Assembly (NCBI RefSeq): GCF_014960965.1
Contig: NZ_CP063169.1
Location: 1,955,581-2,019,580 of the forward strand
Length of the DNA stretch: 64,000 nt
Direction: 5' to 3'
Origin: Ruania alkalisoli
GTDB lineage: Bacteria; Actinomycetota; Actinomycetes; Actinomycetales; Beutenbergiaceae
The translations under genes and the position numbers were made by a program. Position 1 is the stretch's first letter. Every line of letters starts with the position of its first letter. The notes under the pieces are model-generated. The model was not told where the DNA came from. It did no database searches and saw nothing but the letters and a program-made list of their open reading frames with translations. Below are positions 53,981-64,000 of this stretch, piece after piece.

Positions 53981-55615
53981 ATGGCCGAGAACACCACCGC
54001 ACGCGAGCGGGAGTTGCAGGAGCAGGCGGTCTCGCTCGCGGCGAAGAACGAACGTCTCGTCACAGCGCTCACCACGGCGCGTTCGCAGTTGGTCGAGATG
54101 CGCTCCCAGCTGGAGGAGATGAGCAGACCGCCGGCGAGCTACGGCGTCTTCGTACGCTCGCACTCCGATCGCACGGTCGACGTCATCTCCTCCGGTCGCA
54201 AGTTGCGGGTGGGTATCTCCCCGCACGTGGCCGTGGAGTCCCTGCACCCCGGGCAGGAGGTGCAGCTCAACGAGGCCATGATCCTCGTCGCTGCCGGCGG
54301 CTATGAGCCTGTCGGTGAGCTCGTCACCGTCAAGGAGATGCTCGGCGACGGCCGCGCCCTCGTGCTGGGACGGGCCGAGGAAGAACGTGTGGTACGGCTT
54401 GCCGGGCCGCTGGTCGGCACCGGTATCCGGGTGGGGGATGCCCTCACCGTGGACACGCGGACCGGCTTCGCATTCGAGAAGATCCCGCGCTCGGAGGTCG
54501 AGGACCTCATGCTCGAGGAGGTCCCCGATGTCGCCTATACCGACATCGGTGGCCTGGCGCGGCAGATCGAACAGATCCGGGACGCCGTCGAGCTACCGTT
54601 CGGGCACCCCGACCTGTTCCGCGAGCACGGGCTCAAGCCGCCCAAGGGCCTGCTGTTGTACGGCCCGCCCGGGTGCGGGAAGACCCTCATCGCCAAGGCT
54701 GTGGCCACCTCCCTCGCCCACACCGCCGGCCAGGGCGTCGCCGAGGGCGAGCCGGTGCGCAGCTATTTCCTCAACATCAAGGGACCGGAGCTCCTCAACA
54801 AGTTCGTCGGGGAGACCGAGCGCCACATCCGGCTGATCTTCTCCCGGGCACGGGAGAAGGCCTCCCAGGGCGTGCCGGTGGTGGTCTTCTTCGATGAGAT
54901 GGAGTCGCTGTTCCGCACCCGCGGCACGGGGGTCTCCTCGGACGTGGAGACCACGATTGTGCCGCAGTTGCTCGCCGAGATCGATGGCGTGGAGCGGCTC
55001 GAGAACGTGATCGTGATCGGTGCCTCCAACCGGGAGGACATGATCGATCCGGCGATCCTGCGACCCGGCCGGCTGGACGTGAAGATCAAGATCGAACGCC
55101 CTGACGCCGAGTCCGCGCAGGACATCTTCAGCAAGTACCTCACGCCTGACCTGCCGATTCACCCGGACGATCTCGCCGAGCACGGGGGCGACGCCTCGGC
55201 CGCGGTGGCCGCGATGATCGAACGAGCGGTGGGAAGGATGTACGCCGAGGATCCGGAGAACGAGTTCCTCGAGGTCACCTACGCCAGCGGCGACAAGGAA
55301 ATCTTGTACTTCAAGGACTTCAACTCGGGCGCGATGGTCGCCAACATCGTGGACCGCGCGAAGAAGGCCGCCATCAAGGATCTGCTCGCCACGGGTGTGC
55401 GCGGGATCCGCGTGGAGCACCTGCTCAGCGGTCTCGTCGATGAGTTTCAGGAGAACGAGGACCTGCCCAACACCACCAACCCAGACGACTGGGCCCGGGT
55501 GTCCGGGAAGAAGGGGGAGCGGATCGTGTTCATCCGCACGATCGTGCAGCACAAGGACGCCCCGCGGACCAGTCGCACCATCGAGAACATCAGCCCCACC
55601 GGCCAGTATCTGTAG
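53981..55615 (+). CDS. mpa: Proteasome-associated ATPase (Mpa/ARC)
   Basis: A 544-aa AAA+ unfoldase. The N-terminal coiled coil (about residues 5-50; [20 protein letters not shown]) binds Pup; two OB domains follow; the AAA module has Walker [15 protein letters not shown] near residue 228 and Walker [16 protein letters not shown] near residue 305. The C-terminus SPTGQYL ends in the QYL motif that docks into the 20S alpha ring and opens the gate. It feeds pupylated proteins to PrcBA. GAGGGAG precedes the ATG. Confidence 0.97.
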   Translation: MAENTTARERELQEQAVSLAAKNERLVTALTTARSQLVEMRSQLEEMSRPPASYGVFVRSHSDRTVDVISSGRKLRVGISPHVAVESLHPGQEVQLNEAMILVAAGGYEPVGELVTVKEMLGDGRALVLGRAEEERVVRLAGPLVGTGIRVGDALTVDTRTGFAFEKIPRSEVEDLMLEEVPDVAYTDIGGLARQIEQIRDAVELPFGHPDLFREHGLKPPKGLLLYGPPGCGKTLIAKAVATSLAHTAGQGVAEGEPVRSYFLNIKGPELLNKFVGETERHIRLIFSRAREKASQGVPVVVFFDEMESLFRTRGTGVSSDVETTIVPQLLAEIDGVERLENVIVIGASNREDMIDPAILRPGRLDVKIKIERPDAESAQDIFSKYLTPDLPIHPDDLAEHGGDASAAVAAMIERAVGRMYAEDPENEFLEVTYASGDKEILYFKDFNSGAMVANIVDRAKKAAIKDLLATGVRGIRVEHLLSGLVDEFQENEDLPNTTNPDDWARVSGKKGERIVFIRTIVQHKDAPRTSRTIENISPTGQYL

Positions 55616-55620
55616 GCACA

Positions 55621-55626
55621 TAGGGT
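55621..55626 (+). promoter_or_regulatory. -10 box of dop (leaderless)
   Basis: TAGGGT ends 7 nt before GTG 55634, in the 18-nt gap after mpa; a possible internal promoter. Confidence 0.4.
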
Positions 55627-55633
55627 GGGCGTC

Positions 55634-57265
55634 GTGACTGTGCGGCGTGTGATGGGCATCGAGACCGAGTACGGCCTGCTCGGGGTCGGCAACCCGGCAG
55701 CCAACCCGATGGTGATGTCCGCCCAGCTCGTCACCGCCTATGCGAACGAGGGCATGCCCGGATCGGCGCGCGCACGGTGGGACTACCAGGACGAGGACCC
55801 GCTGCGCGATGCGCGCGGCTTCCGGCTCGACCGCGCCGAGGCGGACCCGAGCCTGCTCACCGACGACCCGCAGCGACCGGCCCCCGAGGGTGATCTGCAC
55901 CGGGTCACCTTGCGGCGACGCCCCGGTCCGCAGCCCGAGCCGGCCACCGTTGCCAACGTGATCCTGCCCAACGGCGCGCGGTACTACGTCGACCATGCCC
56001 ACCCCGAGTACTCCAGCCCGGAGGTCACCACCCCTCGGGACGCCGTCCTGTGGGACCGTGCCGGAGAGCAGGTGCTGCTGCGGTCGAGCCGCCTCCTCGC
56101 CCAGATCGCGGGCATGCCCGAGATCGCCCTCTACAAGAACAACACCGACGGCAAGGGCGCCAGTTACGGAACACACGAGAACTACCTCGTCGAGCGCGCC
56201 GTCCCGTTCGAGGATATCGTCGCTGCCTTGACGCCGTTCTTGGTGACCAGGCCGGTGATCTGTGGCGCAGGACGGGTCGGACGCGGACAGCGCAGCGACG
56301 AGGGCGGCTACCAGCTCAGCCAGCGTGCCGACTTCATCGAGGCAGAGGTCGGGTTGGAGACGACGCTACGGCGCCCGATCATCAACACCCGCGATGAGCC
56401 GCATGCCGAGTCCAGCCGGTACCGGCGGCTGCACGTCATCGTGGGTGATGCGAACCAGTTCGAGGTCTCCACCTACCTGAAGGTTGGCACCACGGCGCTG
56501 CTGCTGTGGTTGCTGGAGCGGCGTGGATTGCCCATGGAGCTGGCAGCGTTGAGGCTGGCTGACCCAGTGCGCGCCGCCCAGGAGGTCAGCCACGATCTCA
56601 CGCTCACCCGCAGGCTCGATCTCGAGGACGGCAGGCGAATGACGGCGCTGGAGATCCAGCGCACGTACTGCGACGTGCTCACCGAGGCGATCCGGGACGC
56701 CAGCGCAGCTGAGGCAGCGGCACCAGACCCGGCAGCCGCACAGACCGCCGATGTGCTGACGCGCTGGGCCCACGTGCTGACCAGGCTGGGTGACGATCCG
56801 GCGTCCTGCGCGCGGGAGGTGGAGTGGGTCGCCAAGCTCCGGGTGCTGGAAGCCATGCGCCGCCGCGACGGTCTCGGCTGGGACGCTCCCCGGTTGGCTG
56901 CCCTCGACCTGCAGTGGTCCGATCTGCGCCCCGAACGCAGCATCTACTCCCGGCTGGTCGCTGCCGACGCGGTGGAACGGCTCGTCAGCGAGGAGGAGGT
57001 CGACGCCGCCGTCCTGCACCCGCCGCAGGACACCCGTGCCTACTTCCGCGGGGAGGCGGTACGCCGCTACCCCGGTGCGGTCGCCGCCGCCAGCTGGGAC
57101 GCGATCATCTTCGATATCGACGGCGCGCCGGCGCTGCAGCGGGTTCCGATGACCGACCCGCTGCGCGGCACCCGTGCGCATGTGGGAGATCTCCTCGACG
57201 CCCACCCCGACCCAGGCACCCTGCTGGCCACCCTCACCGCACGTCCGCCTGACCCGCAGACGTAG
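55634..57265 (+). CDS. dop: Pup deamidase/depupylase
   Basis: A 543-aa member of the carboxylate-amine ligase family. It converts the C-terminal Gln of Pup to Glu and removes Pup from targets. The start VRRVMGIETEYGLL gives the ATP/Mg site; the nucleophilic Asp is in YYVDHAHPEYSSPEV near residue 120; the long loop (about residues 45-80) that separates Dop from PafA is present. GTG 55634 is chosen over GTG 55625 because it fits the family start. Confidence 0.96.
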   Translation: MTVRRVMGIETEYGLLGVGNPAANPMVMSAQLVTAYANEGMPGSARARWDYQDEDPLRDARGFRLDRAEADPSLLTDDPQRPAPEGDLHRVTLRRRPGPQPEPATVANVILPNGARYYVDHAHPEYSSPEVTTPRDAVLWDRAGEQVLLRSSRLLAQIAGMPEIALYKNNTDGKGASYGTHENYLVERAVPFEDIVAALTPFLVTRPVICGAGRVGRGQRSDEGGYQLSQRADFIEAEVGLETTLRRPIINTRDEPHAESSRYRRLHVIVGDANQFEVSTYLKVGTTALLLWLLERRGLPMELAALRLADPVRAAQEVSHDLTLTRRLDLEDGRRMTALEIQRTYCDVLTEAIRDASAAEAAAPDPAAAQTADVLTRWAHVLTRLGDDPASCAREVEWVAKLRVLEAMRRRDGLGWDAPRLAALDLQWSDLRPERSIYSRLVAADAVERLVSEEEVDAAVLHPPQDTRAYFRGEAVRRYPGAVAAASWDAIIFDIDGAPALQRVPMTDPLRGTRAHVGDLLDAHPDPGTLLATLTARPPDPQT

Positions 57266-57313
57266 GATCAGCCTCACGAAGACCCGTCCGCGCCAACCAG
57301 CTACGGAGCCTCG

Positions 57314-57505
57314 ATGTCGCCACGACAGTTCGACCAACGTCACCCAGACCCCCGTCCCGATGACGATCAGGCACCACCCCCGGCCAGCAGTGGGGCTCAG
57401 TCACGCGACACCGAGGTCGACTCCCTGCTGGAGGAGATCGACGACGTACTCGAGACCAACGCGGAGTCGTTCGTCCGCGGATTCGTGCAGAAGGGCGGGC
57501 AATGA
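57314..57505 (+). CDS. pup: Prokaryotic ubiquitin-like protein Pup
   Basis: A 63-aa intrinsically disordered protein tag. The N-terminus is polar and Pro-rich; the C-terminal half [20 protein letters not shown] binds the Mpa coiled coil; it ends FVQKGGQ. The final Gln means that Dop must deamidate it before PafA links it to lysines. It lies 48 bp after dop and overlaps prcB by 4 nt. Confidence 0.97.
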   Translation: MSPRQFDQRHPDPRPDDDQAPPPASSGAQSRDTEVDSLLEEIDDVLETNAESFVRGFVQKGGQ

Positions 57506-58338
57506 CCGCCGGTGCCCGGGAGCAGTACCCCGATCGGCTGCCAGCCGCCTTCACCCGCCCTGGAAGCGCCTCGTTCGTGGAGTTTCTCGCCTCCCACGCG
57601 CCCGAACTTCTCCCTGGCGGTACCCACGGCGGGGATGGGAGCCAGGTGGTGACCGACTCCCCGCACGCCACGACGATCGTCGCGGTCGCGGTCGAGGACG
57701 GGATTGTGATGGCCGGTGATCGGCGCGCGACCATGGGGTCGGCCATCGCCCACCGGCACATGGAGAAGGTTTTCGCCGCGGACGAGTTCTCCGCTATCGG
57801 GATCGCCGGTACCGCCGGGGTCGCGGTCGATCTCGTGCGGCTGTTCCAGCTGGAACTGGAGCACTACGAGAAGATCGAGGGAACACTGCTCTCGCTCGAG
57901 GGAAAGGCGAACAGACTGGGCGCGATGGTGCGCGGGAACCTCGCGTTGGCGCTGCGCGGCCTCGTCGCCCTGCCGCTGTTCGGCGGATACGACCCCGGCA
58001 GCCGGGTGGGCCGGATCTTCTCCTACGACGTCGTCGGCGGCCGCTACGAGGAGATCGAGTACCACAGCATCGGCTCCGGCTCGGTCCACGCCAAGGGATC
58101 ACTGAAGAAGCTCTGGCGTCCGGGAATGAGCGTCGAGGACGGGGTTGAGGCGGTCGTGCACGCGCTGATGGACGCCGCCGAGGAGGATTCGGCCACCGGC
58201 GGCCCTGACGTCGAACGCGGCATCTACCCGATCGTGGCGCGTGTCGACGACGAAGGCTACCAACGCGTGTCCGACGCGGAGCTGGCGGAGGTGGTCGCGC
58301 GGCTCCTCGAGCTGCCCGAACGGAGGAGGCAGGCATGA
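57502..58338 (+). CDS. prcB: 20S proteasome beta subunit
   Basis: A 278-aa precursor. The propeptide (residues 1-56) is removed so that Thr57 in [12 protein letters not shown] becomes the N-terminal nucleophile; an Ala precedes it where many orthologues have Gly. Supporting residues are GDRRATMG (Asp) and HMEKVFAAD (Lys). [20 protein letters not shown] and [17 protein letters not shown] are conserved body segments. It forms the inner catalytic rings. ATG overlaps the pup stop (ATGA). Confidence 0.97.
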   Translation: MTAGAREQYPDRLPAAFTRPGSASFVEFLASHAPELLPGGTHGGDGSQVVTDSPHATTIVAVAVEDGIVMAGDRRATMGSAIAHRHMEKVFAADEFSAIGIAGTAGVAVDLVRLFQLELEHYEKIEGTLLSLEGKANRLGAMVRGNLALALRGLVALPLFGGYDPGSRVGRIFSYDVVGGRYEEIEYHSIGSGSVHAKGSLKKLWRPGMSVEDGVEAVVHALMDAAEEDSATGGPDVERGIYPIVARVDDEGYQRVSDAELAEVVARLLELPERRRQA

Positions 58339-59063
58339 CGCAACCCTTCTACGTCTCGCCCGAGCAGCTGATGAAAGACCGGGCGGACTTCGCACGTAAG
58401 GGCATCGCCCGCGGCCGTTCCGTCGTCGTGATCGGTTACGAGGGCGGTATCGCGTTCATCACCGAGAACCCCTCGCGGGCATTGCACAAGATCAGCGAGA
58501 TCTACGACCGGATCGCCTTCGCGGCGGTCGGCAAGTACAACGAGTTCGAGAACTTGCGGGTGGCCGGTGTCCGGTACGCCGATCTGCGCGGCTACTCCTA
58601 CGACCGCAGCGACGTCAATGCGCGGGGGCTGGCGAACGCCTACGCCCAGACGCTGGGATCGGTGTTCACCACCGAGTCCAAGCCGCTCGAGGTGGAGATC
58701 GCCGTCGCCGAGGTCGGTTCGGACCAGTCGCGGGACCAGATCTACCGGCTCGGCTATGACGGATCGGTCGCGGATGAGTCCGGATACGTCGTCATGGGGG
58801 GAGCGGCCGACCAGCTCGGTCACCGCATCGGTGAGTCGTGGCGCCCGGGCATGAGCCTGGCAGAGGTGCTGGTGCTGGCCGTCGGCACGTTGGGGACTGA
58901 CTCATCCGGGAAGCAGCGCCGGATTCCCGCTCCGGAGCTGGAGGCTGCCGTGCTCGACCGTGCCCGCCGTCGCCGGACCTTTCGCCGGCTGGACGCCGGC
59001 GCTCTTGCCGAGTTGCTGGACAGCGATGCACCAGGTGGCCCCGCAGGTGGCACGGGCGCATGA
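58335..59063 (+). CDS. prcA: 20S proteasome alpha subunit
   Basis: A 242-aa outer-ring subunit without a catalytic Thr. It begins [20 protein letters not shown], the gate-forming N-terminus, followed by [20 protein letters not shown] and [20 protein letters not shown]. The Mpa C-terminus docks between alpha subunits. ATG overlaps the prcB stop; pafA in turn overlaps its stop, so pup-prcB-prcA-pafA are a fully coupled series. Confidence 0.97.
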   Translation: MTQPFYVSPEQLMKDRADFARKGIARGRSVVVIGYEGGIAFITENPSRALHKISEIYDRIAFAAVGKYNEFENLRVAGVRYADLRGYSYDRSDVNARGLANAYAQTLGSVFTTESKPLEVEIAVAEVGSDQSRDQIYRLGYDGSVADESGYVVMGGAADQLGHRIGESWRPGMSLAEVLVLAVGTLGTDSSGKQRRIPAPELEAAVLDRARRRRTFRRLDAGALAELLDSDAPGGPAGGTGA

Positions 59064-60451
59064 GCCGGCGTATCTTCGGCCTGGAGACCGAGTTCGGTGT
59101 CACCTGCGCGGCACCGGAGGGCCGGGGACTGTCCGCGGAGGAGGTGGCACGGTACCTGTTCCGCAAGGTCGTGGCCTGGGGGCGGTCGTCCAACGTCTTC
59201 CTCGGAAACGGGGCGCGGCTCTACCTGGATGTCGGATCTCATCCGGAGTATGCGACTGCCGAGTGTGACGACCTGACCCAGCTGGTCGCTCACGACAAGG
59301 CAGGTGAGCGCATCCTCGAAGGGCTCGTCGCGGACGCCCAGCAGCGCCTCGACGCCGATGGCATCGATGGACGGGTGCACCTGTTCAAGAACAACGTGGA
59401 CTCCGCCGGGAACTCTTTCGGCTGCCACGAGAACTACCTGATCCGCCGCCGTGGGGACTTCGCCCGGCTGGCGGAGGTGCTGGTGCCGTTTCTCATCACC
59501 CGCCAGGTGCTCACCGGTGCCGGGCACATCCAGGTCACCTCCCGCGGCCCGCTCTACTGCTTCTCCCAGCGGGCCGATCACCTGTGGGAAGCGACAAGCT
59601 CGGCGACGACCCGCTCCCGACCGATCATCAACACCCGGGACGAACCCCACGCCGACGCCGACCGGTACCGGCGCCTGCATGTGATCTCCGGAGATTCGTC
59701 GATGTCGGAGACGACTACGCTGCTCAAGGTCGGCATGACGGATCTGCTGCTGCGCATGCTGGAGGCCGGGCAGCAGTTCCCGGACCTCAGTCTGGAGAAC
59801 GCTGTTCGGGCGCTGCGGGAGATCTCCCACGACATCACCGCCACCACATCGGTGACTCTGGCCAGCGGGGCACGCTACACCGCTGTGGAGGTTCAGCAGG
59901 TGTATCTGGACCGGGTGCGAGACTACCTGTCCACGACCGATAAGCGACCTCACGACGACCAGGTGGTCGAGCTCTGGTCGCGCGGTCTGAAGGCGCTGCG
60001 TCAGCAGGACACCACGCTCGTGGACCGGGACCTCGACTGGGCCATCAAGAAACGGCTCCTTGACCGCTACTCCCAGGCGCACGGCGTCCCGCTCTCGGAC
60101 CCGAGGGTGCTGCGTCTGGACCTGGCCTACCACGACATCTCACGCACCGACGGCCTCTTCGCCAAGCTGACCGACCGGGACATGGTCACGAGGGTGGTCA
60201 CCGACGAGCAGATCAGGACGGCGTCCGAGCAGCCCCCGCAGACCACGCGGGCCAAGCTCCGGGGCGAGTTCGTGCAGGCGGCCACAGCCCGCCGACGTGA
60301 CTACACGGTCGACTGGGTGCACCTCAAGCTCAACGACGGCGCCGGCCGGACCGTGTTGTGCAAGGATCCGTTCCGTTCCGAGGACGAGCGTGTCGCCCGG
60401 CTGATCGCGAGCCTCGAGCCTGGCGGTGGTACTCCCACCGCGGGAGCGTAG
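59060..60451 (+). CDS. pafA: Pup-protein ligase
   Basis: A 463-aa ligase that uses ATP to join the C-terminal Glu of Pup to lysines of targets. The ATP/Mg site begins [14 protein letters not shown]; the catalytic Asp is in [15 protein letters not shown] near residue 57; [35 protein letters not shown] are further shared segments. It lacks the Dop loop. ATG overlaps the prcA stop (ATGA). Confidence 0.97.
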   Translation: MSRRIFGLETEFGVTCAAPEGRGLSAEEVARYLFRKVVAWGRSSNVFLGNGARLYLDVGSHPEYATAECDDLTQLVAHDKAGERILEGLVADAQQRLDADGIDGRVHLFKNNVDSAGNSFGCHENYLIRRRGDFARLAEVLVPFLITRQVLTGAGHIQVTSRGPLYCFSQRADHLWEATSSATTRSRPIINTRDEPHADADRYRRLHVISGDSSMSETTTLLKVGMTDLLLRMLEAGQQFPDLSLENAVRALREISHDITATTSVTLASGARYTAVEVQQVYLDRVRDYLSTTDKRPHDDQVVELWSRGLKALRQQDTTLVDRDLDWAIKKRLLDRYSQAHGVPLSDPRVLRLDLAYHDISRTDGLFAKLTDRDMVTRVVTDEQIRTASEQPPQTTRAKLRGEFVQAATARRRDYTVDWVHLKLNDGAGRTVLCKDPFRSEDERVARLIASLEPGGGTPTAGA

Positions 60452-60454
60452 GAT
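60449..60454 (+). promoter_or_regulatory. -10 box of the FKBP lipoprotein gene (near-leaderless)
   Basis: TAGGAT ends 8 nt before GTG 60463; its first three bases are the pafA stop codon. Confidence 0.45.
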
Positions 60455-60462
60455 CTGCCCTC

Positions 60463-61404
60463 GTGTTCCGCTCAAGCCTGCCCGGAGGTCGCTTGCCCGC
60501 CCCTCGCGCGCCCCGCCTCGTTCTCGTGACAGCCGTCTTGGCGCTCCTTCTGGCCGGGTGCACTCAGCCCGATGCCGAACCCGAGCCCCCCGCGGTGGAA
60601 CAGGTGGAGGTTGCCGGCGATTTCGGCGCGCGACCGCACGTCCAATTCGATACGCCGCTGGCGGTGACCGAGTCCGGCACGCGCACCGTCATCGAGGGCG
60701 ACGGACCCGCGCTGGCCGAGGGCGACCTGGCGCTGGTCTCCTACTTGGCGGTCAGCGCCGAGACCGGCGAGGTCGAGGTGAGCAATTTCGGGTCACAGCC
60801 GCAGACGCTGCGCGTGACCGAAGATGAGGCAGGCCCTCTCTACGAGGACCTCCTGGGCACCCCGGAGGGCTCTCGGCTGCTCCGGGTCGAACTCGGGACG
60901 GCCGATCGCCCGGAGCCGTCGGTGCTCGTGTATGACGTCCGGCACACACGCGCGTGGGGCGAGGAGGTCGATCCGCCCGAGGGAGCACCGACCGTCACAT
61001 TCGACGAGTCCGGAGCACCGTCGGTGCAGATCCCCGGCTCCGAGCCACCCTCGGAGCTGGAGGTGGTCACGCTCAGACGCGGTGACGGGCCGCAGGTCCA
61101 GGAGGAGATGGCGGTCACGGTGCGCTACACCGCAGTCTCCTGGGAGAGCGGGGAGGTGGTCGACGGCACCTGGTCCAGCGGGGAAGGACCGACCACGATC
61201 GCGTTCACGGGGTTGATCGAGGGGTGGCAGAACGGTCTCGTTGACGCCCCGGTTGGATCTCAGGTGATGCTGATCGTGCCCCCCTCGCAGGCGTTCGGGG
61301 ACGATACGCTCGTCTATGTGATCGATGTGCTTGCCGTGTCCGCGCTGGACGGCACCGAGGGCTCGGCCGGGTCCGACGCCGGCGACGGGGCGGAGGAGTC
61401 ATGA
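60463..61404 (+). CDS. FKBP-type peptidyl-prolyl isomerase lipoprotein
   Basis: A 313-aa lipoprotein: basic start, [15 protein letters not shown] with lipobox LAGC (Cys near residue 32), then two FKBP-like units. The first (about residues 75-150) is degraded; the second has [40 protein letters not shown] and [11 protein letters not shown], with PPSQAFG replacing the usual PPELAYG. It probably assists folding of exported proteins. It follows pafA by 11 nt and overlaps hisF by 4 nt. Confidence 0.9.
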   Translation: MFRSSLPGGRLPAPRAPRLVLVTAVLALLLAGCTQPDAEPEPPAVEQVEVAGDFGARPHVQFDTPLAVTESGTRTVIEGDGPALAEGDLALVSYLAVSAETGEVEVSNFGSQPQTLRVTEDEAGPLYEDLLGTPEGSRLLRVELGTADRPEPSVLVYDVRHTRAWGEEVDPPEGAPTVTFDESGAPSVQIPGSEPPSELEVVTLRRGDGPQVQEEMAVTVRYTAVSWESGEVVDGTWSSGEGPTTIAFTGLIEGWQNGLVDAPVGSQVMLIVPPSQAFGDDTLVYVIDVLAVSALDGTEGSAGSDAGDGAEES

Positions 61405-62171
61405 CGGTCGCGATCCGCGTGGTGCCGTGTCTGGACGTCGACGCCGGGCGTGTGGTCAAGGGCGTCAACTTCGAGAACCTCCGCGATGCCGGCGACCCGG
61501 TTGAGCTCGCTCGCCGCTACGACGCGGAGACCGCCGACGAGGTGACCTTCCTCGACGTCAGTGCCTCCACCGACGGGCGTGCCACCACCCTGGAGATGGT
61601 CTCGCGGACGGCTGAACAGGTGTTCGTGCCGCTCACTGTCGGCGGGGGAGTGCGCAGCACCCAGGATGTCGATGCGCTGCTGCGCGCAGGCGCGGACAAG
61701 GTGGGAGTGAACACTGCGGCGATCGCCAGGCCCGAGCTCATCGCGGAGATCGCAGCCCGGTACGGCTCGCAGGTGCTTGTGCTCTCCGTGGATGCCCGGC
61801 GCACTCGCGAGGGTGTCACGACGCCCTCAGGATTCGAGGTCACCACGCACGGAGGCCGTCGCGGGACGGGGCTCGACGCGATCGAGTGGGTGCGCCGAGC
61901 CGAGGAACTCGGCGTGGGCGAGGTGCTCCTGAACTCGATCGACGCGGACGGCACCACCTCGGGATTCGACCTGGAGATGATCACCCGCGTGCGTTCGGAG
62001 GTGAGCGTCCCGCTGATCGCCAGTGGCGGCGCCGGGACCGTCGAGCATTTCGTCGACGCTGCCCGGGCAGGTGCGGACGCTCTGCTTGCGGCGAGCGTCT
62101 TCCACTTCGGTGCGCTGAGCGTCGGTCAGGTCAAGGCAGCGCTGCGCGAGGCAGGCTTCCCGGTCCGGTAG
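61401..62171 (+). CDS. hisF: Imidazole glycerol phosphate synthase, cyclase subunit
   Basis: A 256-aa TIM-barrel enzyme of histidine synthesis. With HisH it turns PRFAR and ammonia into imidazole glycerol phosphate and AICAR. Catalytic Asp residues are in [16 protein letters not shown] (Asp12) and in [13 protein letters not shown]; phosphate loops are [11 protein letters not shown] and [11 protein letters not shown]. No hisH, hisA or other his gene is in the window, so this gene is separated from the rest of the pathway. ATG overlaps the FKBP stop (ATGA). Confidence 0.96.
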   Translation: MTVAIRVVPCLDVDAGRVVKGVNFENLRDAGDPVELARRYDAETADEVTFLDVSASTDGRATTLEMVSRTAEQVFVPLTVGGGVRSTQDVDALLRAGADKVGVNTAAIARPELIAEIAARYGSQVLVLSVDARRTREGVTTPSGFEVTTHGGRRGTGLDAIEWVRRAEELGVGEVLLNSIDADGTTSGFDLEMITRVRSEVSVPLIASGGAGTVEHFVDAARAGADALLAASVFHFGALSVGQVKAALREAGFPVR

Positions 62172-62186
62172 GGCCGGCGCCACGAG

Positions 62187-62816
62187 TCAGGCGGCCCAGT
62201 CCCGCATCCTGGCGACGGCGTCCGGTGCGCCACGCAGGGTGAGGTCGGCGTGGTCACGGCGCCCGAAGGCGTAGAGCGCCTGCTCGACCGGTTCCCCTAC
62301 GAGGGCGACGCTGTCGCTGTCCTTCCGGACCTGAGCACGCGGACCACCCGGCCACACGAGGACCACGCCAGTCGGTGCCGAGCGGTAGGCCAGGCGCGCC
62401 ATCGCCACCGTGGCGTTCCAGATGGCCAGCTCCTGCTCCGCCGGGAGAGCGCGGGGATCGGTCGGTCGTTCTCCGGCGCGGCGCACGTCCTCGTGGTGCA
62501 CGAGGTATTCGAGGTGGTTGGCGGTTTCATCGGCACGGTCGCCCAGGAGCGGCAGGGATACGAGGCCCGACATTCCGGGTCCACTCCCGGAGAACTCAGC
62601 CAGCAGGTCCTCGTAGGAGTGCGGCTCGGTCAGCGTGGTGGACAACTCGTCGATGGCGGCATCGGCGCCGCGCAGCAGCGCCCATGGGCGATGACCGCGC
62701 AGGTACAGGTGGGCCGCCAGGTGGCGGGTCTGCCAGCCTTCGCACAGAGTCGGTGCGTCGGGGCCTGCTGCCCGCATCGTCTCGAGAAGTGCGTGCTGCT
62801 CACGTTGTGCCCACAT
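62187..62816 (-). CDS. TIGR03085/DinB-like putative metal-binding protein
   Basis: A 209-aa protein of the DinB/maleylpyruvate-isomerase-like superfamily. The opening REQHALLETMRAAGPDAPTL, CEGWQTRHLAAHLYLRGHRP and ANHLEYLVHHEDVRRAGERP fit the TIGR03085 group. The His residues in HLAAH and HHEDV are the likely metal ligands; the thiol partner in related enzymes is mycothiol, which this organism can make. ATG 62816 gives the family start; the frame continues upstream without support. CAGGCT lies 6 nt before it. Convergent with hisF. Confidence 0.8.
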   Translation of the reverse strand: MWAQREQHALLETMRAAGPDAPTLCEGWQTRHLAAHLYLRGHRPWALLRGADAAIDELSTTLTEPHSYEDLLAEFSGSGPGMSGLVSLPLLGDRADETANHLEYLVHHEDVRRAGERPTDPRALPAEQELAIWNATVAMARLAYRSAPTGVVLVWPGGPRAQVRKDSDSVALVGEPVEQALYAFGRRDHADLTLRGAPDAVARMRDWAA

Positions 62817-62981
62817 GAGCACAGCCTGGCATACGTGGATGGCATGCGGGACGGCCCGGCGGTCGACGTGCGGGCCACGGTGCCGGGTCGGTGTGCCAGG
62901 ATAGGAAAGTTCGTTCCGTCCTGGTGCCGTGCCGTCTGCCCGGCCGTTCGCTTTACACCTCCTCGAGGGAGTCATCTCCGC

Positions 62982-64000
62982 ATGCCCACCGTGCCATCCG
63001 GCCCGGATCGTTCAGACCCTGACAGACCTCATGCCTTGGCCGGCAGCGCCATACGCCGTTCCTTGCTCCTACTGGGCCGTGGCCTGAGATCTCAGCCGCG
63101 TGCGTTCACGATCGCGATCGGTGCGAGCGTCGGCTACGGCGTGGCACTCGTGGCCTCGGGGTGGGCCCTCGGTCAGGTGACCGACCAGATTGTCGTTCCC
63201 GCGCTGACCGGCGGCGTCAGTCCGGGCACCCCATGGTTGGCCGGCGTCGCCCTGCTGGTCATCGCTGTCGCCACTGCTGTCGGAGTTGCGCTGCGGCGTA
63301 CCTTCGCCGGGGTGGGTGCGCTCGGGGTCCAGGCCGGGCATCGCCGGGCTGTGACGCGTCAGTATCTGCGGTTGCCGATGACCTGGCATCGCAAGCACCC
63401 GGCCGGGCAGCTGCTCTCCAACGCGAATGCTGATGCGGAGACCGCCGGGTTCGTGTTCGGGCCGTTGCCGTTCGCTCTCGGGGTGATCGCCATGATCCTC
63501 GTGGCCAGTGGTGCGATGCTCGCCGCCGATCCTGTCCTCGGTGCCATCGGGATCAGCATGCTGCCGCTGATCTTGGTGGCGAATGCGGTGTACCGCCGGA
63601 AGATGGCACCGGCGGTCACTGAGGTGCAGCATGAACGCGCTGTTGTCTCTGATGTGGCCCACGAGAGTTTTGAGGCTGCGGCTGTCGTGAAGTCGCTGGG
63701 AACCGTTGACGTCGAGGAGGAGCGTTTCGCGGCGGCTGCGGACCGGCTGAGGCGGGCGAACGTCCGCGTGGGCCGGATCCGGTCGGTCTTTGACCCGGTC
63801 ATCGATCTGCTCCCCGCGTTGGCGACCCTGGTGGTCCTGGCGCTCGGAGCCATTCGGGTCTCGTCGGGCCACATCGGGACGGGAGATGTGGTCACTGCCT
63901 CCTACCTGCTGACCGTGCTCGCGATCCCGGTACGCGCCATCGGGTTCGTCCTGGGTGACCTGCCGCGGTCGCTGGTGGGTCACGACCGGATCTCCCGGGT
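62982..64000 (+). CDS. ABC exporter, fused permease-ATPase (3' end outside window)
   Basis: The frame opens at ATG 62982 after GAGGGA and runs to the right edge without a stop (339 codons). It encodes the six-segment membrane domain of a type IV ABC exporter: AIGASVGYGVALVASGWALG, WLAGVALLVIAVATAVGVAL, then LPMTWHRKHPAGQLLSNANA, a coupling-helix region of MsbA/LmrA-like proteins, and later VFDPVIDLLPALATLVVLAL. The ATP-binding domain must lie past the edge. Substrate unknown. Divergent from the TIGR03085-like gene. Confidence 0.9.
   Translation, partial: MPTVPSGPDRSDPDRPHALAGSAIRRSLLLLGRGLRSQPRAFTIAIGASVGYGVALVASGWALGQVTDQIVVPALTGGVSPGTPWLAGVALLVIAVATAVGVALRRTFAGVGALGVQAGHRRAVTRQYLRLPMTWHRKHPAGQLLSNANADAETAGFVFGPLPFALGVIAMILVASGAMLAADPVLGAIGISMLPLILVANAVYRRKMAPAVTEVQHERAVVSDVAHESFEAAAVVKSLGTVDVEEERFAAAADRLRRANVRVGRIRSVFDPVIDLLPALATLVVLALGAIRVSSGHIGTGDVVTASYLLTVLAIPVRAIGFVLGDLPRSLVGHDRISR

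Noticed and set aside
54593-56176. Open frame of 527 codons on the minus strand
   Set aside because: Antisense to mpa and dop; composition is a reflection of those genes.

Overview
This window looks like chromosomal DNA from a high-G+C actinobacterium. The evidence is a complete Pup-proteasome locus (mpa/arc, dop, pup, prcB, prcA, pafA), a mycothiol ligase gene (mshC), an actinobacterial SOS mutasome (imuA', imuB, dnaE2) with LexA boxes of the TCGAAC-N4-GTTCGA type, frequent GTG starts, and many genes whose only promoter signal is a TAnnnT hexamer 6-8 nt before the start codon (leaderless transcription). A member of the Micrococcales fits best; genus is not claimed. No integrase, transposase, phage gene or CRISPR array was seen.

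Layout. 1-2.3 kb: 3' end of metH, then convergent ybaK-like and ybhB-like genes. 2.5-12.6 kb: LexA-boxed imuA'-imuB, a clpP pair with a PopR-like regulator and a candidate operator, a HAD hydrolase, a lipoprotein/PKD pair with unusual codon use, then LexA-boxed dnaE2. 12.6-20.4 kb: housekeeping and accessory genes (spermidine-synthase-like protein, AI-2E-type membrane protein, two kinases or phosphatases, a YkgJ-like/pentapeptide fusion, TrmL, an AAA ATPase, an ATP-dependent DNA ligase). 20.4-31.5 kb: a glycan locus with a GH38 alpha-mannosidase, ROK regulator, CUT1 sugar ABC importer, sulfatase, DUF4862 protein and Gfo/Idh/MocA oxidoreductase. 31.5-37.2 kb: an APH-like kinase, a DUF6328 protein, and a CUT2-type importer operon led by an inositol-dehydrogenase-like gene with an IolR-like operator. 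37.4-39.1 kb: a membrane-anchored putative zinc protease with an LRV-like N-terminus, followed by a rearranged partial copy and tRNA-Leu(GAG). 39.3-46.3 kb: a secreted subtilase with a strong palindrome over its promoter, then M3 and M20 peptidases. 46.4-64 kb: acidic protein, aldo/keto reductase, uppP, mshC, PAC2 protein, HAD, M50 protease, trmI, the proteasome operon, FKBP lipoprotein, hisF, a TIGR03085-like protein, and the start of an ABC exporter.

How the genes work together. DnaE2 and ImuA'/ImuB form the damage-inducible translesion machine and share LexA control although about 4.4 kb apart. Dop activates Pup, PafA ligates it to targets, Mpa unfolds them, and PrcBA degrades them; the adjacent PAC2 and TrmI genes are customary neighbours. 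The 20-31 kb locus is best read as import and breakdown of a mannose-containing, possibly sulfated glycan under ROK control. The 33-37 kb operon is best read as cyclitol or sugar uptake and oxidation.

Start codons were chosen from family length, start/stop overlaps (ATGA or GTGA), Shine-Dalgarno sequences and -10 boxes. Everything is from reading the sequence; no database search was run.
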